A stretch of DNA of 64,000 nucleotides from Thioclava arctica (GTDB lineage: Bacteria > Pseudomonadota > Alphaproteobacteria > Rhodobacterales > Rhodobacteraceae): the NCBI RefSeq assembly GCF_040892615.1, contig NZ_JBFRYC010000008.1, positions 62,001 to 126,000 on the forward strand. Reading direction: 5' to 3'. Positions 59,219 to 64,000 of this stretch are shown here, piece after piece. The notes beneath the pieces are model-generated. The model made no database searches. It worked only from the letters and a program-made list of their open reading frames with translations, and was not told where the DNA came from. The stretch's first letter is position 1. Each line of letters starts with the position of its first letter. Made by a program: the position numbers and the translations under genes.

Positions 59219-60943
59219 ATGACACCCGTTTTGGCAGCTTCAAAGCATAGCGCAGCGGCAGACCTAGGCACCGAGGCCCTGATCGCGCGCATCCGCGACA
59301 GTGTCATCGGCGAGCGCACCACAATGCCCGGCCCTTATGGCGCGCGCCCGCTGGTCTATGCCGATTTCATCGCCTCGGGGCGCGCGCTTGGCTTTCTCGA
59401 AGAGGCCATCGCGCAAACGGTCTTGCCGCTCTATGGCAACACCCACACCGAGACCTCGGTGACGGGGCGCGAAACGACGGCGCTGCGCGAAGAGGCGCGC
59501 CAGATCATCGCCAAGGCGCTTGGGGCAGGGCCGCAGCATGCGGTGATCTTCACCGGCACTGGCGCGACGGCGGCGATTGACCGGCTGGTGCGCGGGATGG
59601 GCATCGAGGCGCTGGTGCGTGCTGGGCAGGCTCCGGTCGTGTTTGTCGGCCCTTACGAGCACCACTCCAATGATCTGCCATGGCGCGAATCCGGCGCGGT
59701 GATCGAGCGGATCGGCCTGACCGCGACGGGTCAAATTGATCTCGAGCATCTGAACGCGCGTCTTGGCGCGCATCCCGGCCCCGGCCTTAAGATCGGGGCG
59801 TTTTCGGCAGCCTCGAACGTGACGGGCATTCGCACGGATCTGAGTGCCGTGGCGCGGCTTTTGCATCAGCATGGCGCGCGGTTCGTGTGTGATTTCGCCG
59901 CTGCGGCGCCCTATATCGACATGCGCCTGCAACTAGACGGCGTTGATGCGCAGGCCCGCATCGACGCGATCGTTTACTCTTCGCACAAGTTCATCGGCGG
60001 GCCGGGGGCATCGGGGGTTCTGGTGGCGGAAAAATCGCTGTTCACCACGGCGCGCCCGGGCGTCACGGGGGGCGGCACGGTCAGCTATGTCACCGCCGAT
60101 CACCACAGCTATGTGCGCGATATCGAGCGGCGCGAAGAGGCGGGCACGCCCGGGATCATTGGAGATATCCGCGCCGGTGCCGTGATGGCGCTGAAACAGG
60201 CGGTGGGCGCGCCCGAGATCGAACGGCGCGAACACGCCCTTGTCAGCGCGGCGCTGCAGCAATTGGCGCAGGCACCGGGCGTCGAGGTGTTGGGCCCGCT
60301 TGAGCATGAGCGTATTGGTGTTGTCTCCTTCAATATCACCGCCAACGGACGTCGCCTGCATTACGGATTTGTTGTGGCGCTGCTCAATGATCTGTTTGGC
60401 ATTCAGGCGCGGGGGGGATGTTCCTGCGCGGGGCCTTATGGCCATGATTTGCTGGGTATTTCCGCGCAGACCTCGCGCGCTTATGAAGGCGCGATTGCGC
60501 GGGGGCATAGCCTGATGCGGCCCGGCTGGGTGCGTCTGGGATATAACTACTTTTTCGATGCCGAGACCGCCGATTATCTGACGCAGGCGATCCTGTTCAT
60601 CGCTGAAAATGGCGCGCGGTTTTTGTGTGATTACGAGGTCGACACCGTCAACGGAATCTGGCGCCATCGTGCGGGGCGTGGCACGGTGTCGGCAAGTTTG
60701 GGCGCGTTCTGGGCGCAACCTGAGCGGCCAGAGGCGCAAAAGCTGCATGACCTCGCGCGATACTATGACCTCGCACAAGAATTGGCTGATGCGCGTGCGC
60801 TGCCCGATCTTGGCCGCGCCGCCGTTTTTGACGCTGACTGCGAGGCTTTGCGCGATTTCTGGATGCCTCAGGATGTGGGAGCGCAGCCAGCCGCCACATC
60901 CGCGTCGCGCGCGGTTGCGGACGCGCAGCGCGCGAAAGCCTGA
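59219..60943 (+). CDS. Class V aminotransferase-fold PLP enzyme, cysteine-desulfurase-like, 574 residues
   Basis: Fold-type I PLP enzyme of the class V group. VIFTGTGATAAIDRL binds the cofactor phosphate, FVCDFAAAAPYIDM carries the Asp that pairs with the PLP nitrogen, and YSSHKFIGGPGASG contains Lys257. A cysteine-rich loop ARGGCSCAGPYGHDLLG (Cys401, Cys403) lies where cysteine desulfurases have the active-site Cys. The chain is about 170 residues longer than SufS or IscS; the extension includes LGYNYFFDAETADYLTQAI and an Ala-rich tail. I start at ATG 59219 after GAGGAAAG. The reaction is unknown; a desulfurase, lyase or aminotransferase is possible. It is convergent with an Lrp/AsnC regulator. 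Confidence 0.82.
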   Translation: MTPVLAASKHSAAADLGTEALIARIRDSVIGERTTMPGPYGARPLVYADFIASGRALGFLEEAIAQTVLPLYGNTHTETSVTGRETTALREEARQIIAKALGAGPQHAVIFTGTGATAAIDRLVRGMGIEALVRAGQAPVVFVGPYEHHSNDLPWRESGAVIERIGLTATGQIDLEHLNARLGAHPGPGLKIGAFSAASNVTGIRTDLSAVARLLHQHGARFVCDFAAAAPYIDMRLQLDGVDAQARIDAIVYSSHKFIGGPGASGVLVAEKSLFTTARPGVTGGGTVSYVTADHHSYVRDIERREEAGTPGIIGDIRAGAVMALKQAVGAPEIERREHALVSAALQQLAQAPGVEVLGPLEHERIGVVSFNITANGRRLHYGFVVALLNDLFGIQARGGCSCAGPYGHDLLGISAQTSRAYEGAIARGHSLMRPGWVRLGYNYFFDAETADYLTQAILFIAENGARFLCDYEVDTVNGIWRHRAGRGTVSASLGAFWAQPERPEAQKLHDLARYYDLAQELADARALPDLGRAAVFDADCEALRDFWMPQDVGAQPAATSASRAVADAQRAKA

Positions 60944-60965
60944 GAATGCCGTCCCGCGGTGGCGA

Positions 60966-61439
60966 TCAGAGATATTTGGTTGGCACCGCCGTGGTGAATT
61001 TCAGCTCTTCCATTGAAATCGAGGAGTTCACGGTCGAGAACTCCAACTCTTCAATCAGGCGTTGGTACACCATGTCATAGGCGGCAATGTCGGGCACCAC
61101 GACCTTCATGATGTAGTCGGTGGCCCCGGTCAGGCGATAGGCCTCGACCACTTCGGGGACGTCCTCGATCAGGGCGCGGAATTTCTTGAACCATTCCATC
61201 GCGTGGCGTGGCGCGGTGACGCCGATAAAGATCGTCATCGGTACATTGGCCAGTTTCTGATCGACCACGGCGACGCGGGCACGGATCAGTCCCGAGCTTT
61301 CCATTCGTTTGATGCGCCGCCAGACCGGGGTGGCGCTGAGCCCGACACGCTCTGCGATGGCCGCGATGGGCAGGTCGCTATCAACCTGCAAAATCGCGAG
61401 GATTTTTTGATCGACCTCATCATAATCGCTCTCGCTCAT
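60966..61439 (-). CDS. Lrp/AsnC family transcriptional regulator
   Basis: A 157-residue feast/famine regulator: N-terminal HTH (YDEVDQKILAILQVDSDLPI, AAIAERVGLSATPVWRRIKR) and a C-terminal RAM ligand domain (MTIFIGVTAPRHAMEWFKKF, AYRLTGATDYIMKVVVPDIA). The start is the second of two adjacent ATGs, five bases behind AAGGAG. It faces the PLP enzyme gene 3' to 3' and may control it in response to an amino acid. A near-palindrome GCAAAGTTTTGC at 61530-61541 upstream may be its own operator. Confidence 0.92.
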   Translation of the reverse strand: MSESDYDEVDQKILAILQVDSDLPIAAIAERVGLSATPVWRRIKRMESSGLIRARVAVVDQKLANVPMTIFIGVTAPRHAMEWFKKFRALIEDVPEVVEAYRLTGATDYIMKVVVPDIAAYDMVYQRLIEELEFSTVNSSISMEELKFTTAVPTKYL

Positions 61440-61673
61440 CATGTCTCCTTGCGGGCGGGCTGCGTGGCGCTGACTGCGTGTTAAACGGGCTTAGCGTTAA
61501 ATCTGTGTCTATGCGATCTGTATTTCAGAGCAAAGTTTTGCGCATTAGGCCCGATATGGAGCAAATTCTGTCTGTCACAGGCTTGCCCGTGTGATGCCCC
61601 CAGTCGCCCCGACATTTCAGCGAAGGGGGAAAGATCAAAGGTCTTGGTTCTCTGTGGAATGCACATCGCGGGT

Positions 61674-62480
61674 TCAGGCGTCGCGCGCGATGATCCATTC
61701 CATTGCGGGATGTGCGACAAAACGCCAGTTTCGACGCGGTCCGGCCATCACGTTGAGGTAATACATCTCGAACCCGTAGGGCGCACCGCATGGGTGGTGC
61801 CCACGGGGGACCAGAACCACATCGCCATCTGACACCGCCATGGTTTCATCCAATGTGCCATCTTCGGTATAAACGCGTTGAATCCCAAAGCCTTGGGCGG
61901 GGTTCAGGCGGTGGTAATAGGTCTCTTCGAGATAGGTGATGCGGGGGAAATCATCTTCGTCATGACGATGCGAGGGATAGCTTGACCAGTGACCGGGCGG
62001 GGTGAACACTTCGGTCACCAGCAGGCTGTCGCAGTAGTCCTCGCCCTCCATGGCGATGTTATTGATATAGCGCGTATTGCTGCCTTTGCCGCGCTCGGTC
62101 AGGGTGATCCCATCGGGGCCGATCCGGCGTGCCTGATGCCCGCCATGCCCCGGGGCGGCACAGACCGCAATCGTGCAATCGCTTTGAGCGAAGGCGGCCC
62201 ATTGCGCGTCATTGGGCACATACAGGCAATGAGGGGGCGTTTTTTCGAAAACGTCCATCCTGTCGCCCAGACTGCCCCAATCCTGCCCCGCTGCGGTGAT
62301 CGTGGCCTTGCCCTCGATCATGACAAGGATCACCTCATTCGGGCCGGTTTGTTCGCCCACACGATCGCCTGCGCGCAACCGATAGAGCGAAAATCCGACA
62401 TAGCGCCAACCCGCAGTGGCGGCGGTGATGTCATGCACCTTACCATGGCGCCCAAAGGGTTTGCGTAGCAGATCTGGCAT
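61674..62480 (-). CDS. iolB: 5-deoxy-glucuronate isomerase
   Basis: A 268-residue bicupin isomerase that converts 5-deoxy-D-glucuronate to 2-deoxy-5-keto-D-gluconate in myo-inositol catabolism. Family features are WRYVGFSLYRLRAGD, RYINNIAMEGEDYCDSLLVT, the metal-binding WSSYPSHRHDEDDFPR and ETYYHRLNPAQGFGIQRVY, and VLVPRGHHPCGAPYGFEMYY. ATG 62480 is chosen; the 57-codon upstream extension is unsupported. No other iol gene lies in the window, so the gene is either separated from the iol operon or used in another uronate route. Confidence 0.94.
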   Translation of the reverse strand: MPDLLRKPFGRHGKVHDITAATAGWRYVGFSLYRLRAGDRVGEQTGPNEVILVMIEGKATITAAGQDWGSLGDRMDVFEKTPPHCLYVPNDAQWAAFAQSDCTIAVCAAPGHGGHQARRIGPDGITLTERGKGSNTRYINNIAMEGEDYCDSLLVTEVFTPPGHWSSYPSHRHDEDDFPRITYLEETYYHRLNPAQGFGIQRVYTEDGTLDETMAVSDGDVVLVPRGHHPCGAPYGFEMYYLNVMAGPRRNWRFVAHPAMEWIIARDA

Positions 62481-62671
62481 CGTCTTCTCCTTCCAACAGT
62501 CCGAACCTTGCGCAAAAGGCGGTGACAGGCGCGGCTCGGATCGCTCAAACCTTGGGGCGTGGCGGGTAGATGATTTTGCCTCTGACACCGCTGTCCACGA
62601 CAAGGCCGAACAGGGGGTGATCACGCTGGCCAATTTCGGCTCGCTGCCCAAATAAGCCGTGCGGCGAGCCT

Positions 62672-63463
62672 TTAGCTATCGGCCCAATCGGGTTTGCGTT
62701 TCTCGATGAAGGCTTGCAGCCCTTCCTCAGTGTCGCGCCAAAGCATGTTTTCCACCATCACGGCGGCGGTGTGCTCATAGGCCTGCGCAAGATCCATAGT
62801 CGTCTGGTCGTAAAACGCCCGTTTGCCGATCTTCACCGCCGCGCCCAGCTTGGCGGCGAGGGTTTGCGCCAGCTTGTCGGTCTCGGCGTCAAGTGCGTCA
62901 TGGGGGGCGACGCGGTTGACCAGCCCGACCTCGCGGGCGCGTTCAGCATCAATGAACTCGCCCGTGGTGAGCATTTCAAACGCTACCTTGCGGGGTACGT
63001 TGCGCGACAGCGCCACCATCGGTGTGGAACAAAACAGACCGATATTGACGCCATTCACGCCAAAGCGCGTGCCCTCGGCCGCCACGGCCAGATCGCAGCT
63101 TGCCACCAACTGACAGCCCGCCGCCGTGGCGATGCCATGGGCCTGCGCAATCACCGGCTGGGGCAGGGCAGGGATCATCTGCATCACCTCGGCGCAGCGA
63201 AAGAACAGATCGGCGAAATAGGCGCGCCCGTAATCGGCCCCCTCACGCCCGCGCTGCATTTCCTTGAGATCATGGCCCGCGCAAAATGCCTTGCCCGCAC
63301 CTTTGAGCACCACGACCTTGATGGTCTCGTCGCTGGCCAATTCGCTAAAGCGCGATTTCAGCGCCGCCAACATCGCATCCGACAGCGCGTTCAGGCTGCC
63401 CGGCGCGTTCATCGTCAAATGCGCCACCGCAGCGTTATCTTCGCGCATCACCAGATCGGTCAT
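62672..63463 (-). CDS. Enoyl-CoA hydratase/isomerase family protein
   Basis: A 263-residue crotonase-fold enzyme. The oxyanion-hole segments are GAGKAFCAGHDLKEMQ and AHGIATAAGCQLVASCDLAV. Downstream, the position of the hydratase glutamate reads GVNIGLFCSTPMVALSRNVP, close to vertebrate ECHDC3-like and bacterial enoyl-CoA hydratase relatives. It may not be a classical beta-oxidation hydratase. ATG 63463 follows GAGGAGGAG. It is divergent from a PaaI-type thioesterase, suggesting related acyl-CoA turnover. Confidence 0.9.
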   Translation of the reverse strand: MTDLVMREDNAAVAHLTMNAPGSLNALSDAMLAALKSRFSELASDETIKVVVLKGAGKAFCAGHDLKEMQRGREGADYGRAYFADLFFRCAEVMQMIPALPQPVIAQAHGIATAAGCQLVASCDLAVAAEGTRFGVNGVNIGLFCSTPMVALSRNVPRKVAFEMLTTGEFIDAERAREVGLVNRVAPHDALDAETDKLAQTLAAKLGAAVKIGKRAFYDQTTMDLAQAYEHTAAVMVENMLWRDTEEGLQAFIEKRKPDWADS

Positions 63464-63521
63464 TGAAACTCCTCCTCTTTGGCGAAACTCTAGGGTGGGT
63501 TTGACAGAGAGGGAAGAGAGC

Positions 63522-63941
63522 ATGGCTCTTGTAATGGATCGCGCCGCCTTGGCGATTTTTTTGGATCAGGCGTTTCCGCAAGTCAGGGGTGATTTCGCGA
63601 TTGATGCATTGGATGATGAGGAACTGGTGGTGCGGCTTTGCGTGGCCGAGCAGCATCTGCGCCCCGGTGGCACGGTGTCGGGGCCCAACATCTTTGCGCT
63701 GGCCGATGTCGGCATCTACATGGCGATCCTTTCGCGGATCGGGCCGGTGGCGCTGGCGGTGACGACCAATGCCAGTATCGACTTCATGCGCAAACCGGTG
63801 GCAGGCGTCGATTTGATCGCGCGGGTGCGGATATTGAAGCTGGGGCGCGTGCTGGCGGTGGGCGAGGCGCTGATGTTTTCGGATGGTGACGCGCGTCCGG
63901 TGGCGCGGGCAAGCATGACCTATTCGATTCCACCAAAGTGA
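63522..63941 (+). CDS. PaaI-family thioesterase (hotdog fold)
   Basis: A 139-residue hotdog-fold acyl-CoA thioesterase. The core is RPGGTVSGPNIFALADVGIY, where the active-site acidic residue of the family sits (Asp in ALADVG), followed by LAVTTNASIDFMRKPVAGVD. ATG 63522 has GGGAAGAGAG just upstream; an open frame reaching back to 63264 is antisense to the hydratase gene. It lies 58 bases from the divergent enoyl-CoA hydratase gene. The acyl group is unknown. Confidence 0.9.
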   Translation: MALVMDRAALAIFLDQAFPQVRGDFAIDALDDEELVVRLCVAEQHLRPGGTVSGPNIFALADVGIYMAILSRIGPVALAVTTNASIDFMRKPVAGVDLIARVRILKLGRVLAVGEALMFSDGDARPVARASMTYSIPPK

Positions 63942-64000
63942 GCAGGGCGGGGGCTTTGCCTGCGTGTTTGGGGGTGAAAAAGTGGGGTATTTATATACCT

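Overview
The window looks like a chromosomal segment of an alphaproteobacterium of the order Rhodobacterales (Roseobacter/Rhodobacter relatives). The evidence is the high G+C content, two tripartite (TRAP) transporter operons, the type II lumazine synthase, family-typical proteins (DUF4167 protein, SatD-like/DUF3307 pair, SUF DUF59 protein) and GC-rich palindromic intergenic elements of a kind I recall from this group. About 60 protein genes are packed tightly with many ATGA-type stop/start overlaps. I see no tRNA, rRNA, CRISPR array, insertion sequence or prophage.

Layout, left part. 1-2.1 kb: a partial hypothetical gene, a candidate small RNA with its own promoter and terminator, and an antitoxin-like remnant. 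2.2-7.4 kb: infC with an ATA start, an Ala-rich anchored protein, two flavin reductases, a cytochrome P450 and a GNAT acetyltransferase. 7.4-14.4 kb: a DctB/DctD-type two-component pair followed by dctPQM; the response regulator lacks the sigma-54 contact loop and the Walker A lysine. 14.6-24.5 kb: DNA repair (tag), a DEAD-box helicase, tpiA, Fe-S assembly proteins, the SatD-like/DUF3307 pair behind three phased operators, an Old Yellow Enzyme, prfA-prmC and a DUF4167 protein.

Middle part. 24.5-32.3 kb: the operon lptF-lptG-lptD-surA-pdxA-rsmA for LPS export, outer-membrane biogenesis, vitamin B6 and rRNA methylation. 32.4-39.7 kb: pepA, holC, a TSUP permease, tgt, a hemolysin III family protein, an M32 carboxypeptidase and heme A synthase. 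39.9-42.6 kb: ureide catabolism (allA, allE), aroQ, and an FMN riboswitch in front of ribH. 42.6-50.4 kb: a glycosyltransferase, an ABC importer with a fused double permease, and a three-gene envelope-lipid-type operon (CDP-alcohol phosphotransferase, sulfatase-fold transferase, flippase-like protein).

Right part. 50.5-53.1 kb: cytochrome b561, an EEP-family hydrolase and the cbpA/cbpM chaperone pair. 53.4-58.4 kb: uxuA, a GntR regulator and a second TRAP system, together a predicted hexuronate uptake and catabolism locus. 58.5-64 kb: a decayed MFS transporter, an unusual class V PLP enzyme facing an Lrp/AsnC regulator, a stand-alone iolB, an enoyl-CoA hydratase and a thioesterase.

The strongest candidate for an undescribed system is the SatD-like/DUF3307 pair at 18155-19500. 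A protein with a possible cyclase-like palm and a C-terminal HTH is translationally coupled to a polytopic membrane protein with paired His/Asp motifs. Its apparently leaderless promoter lies inside three palindromes spaced exactly 30 bp apart.
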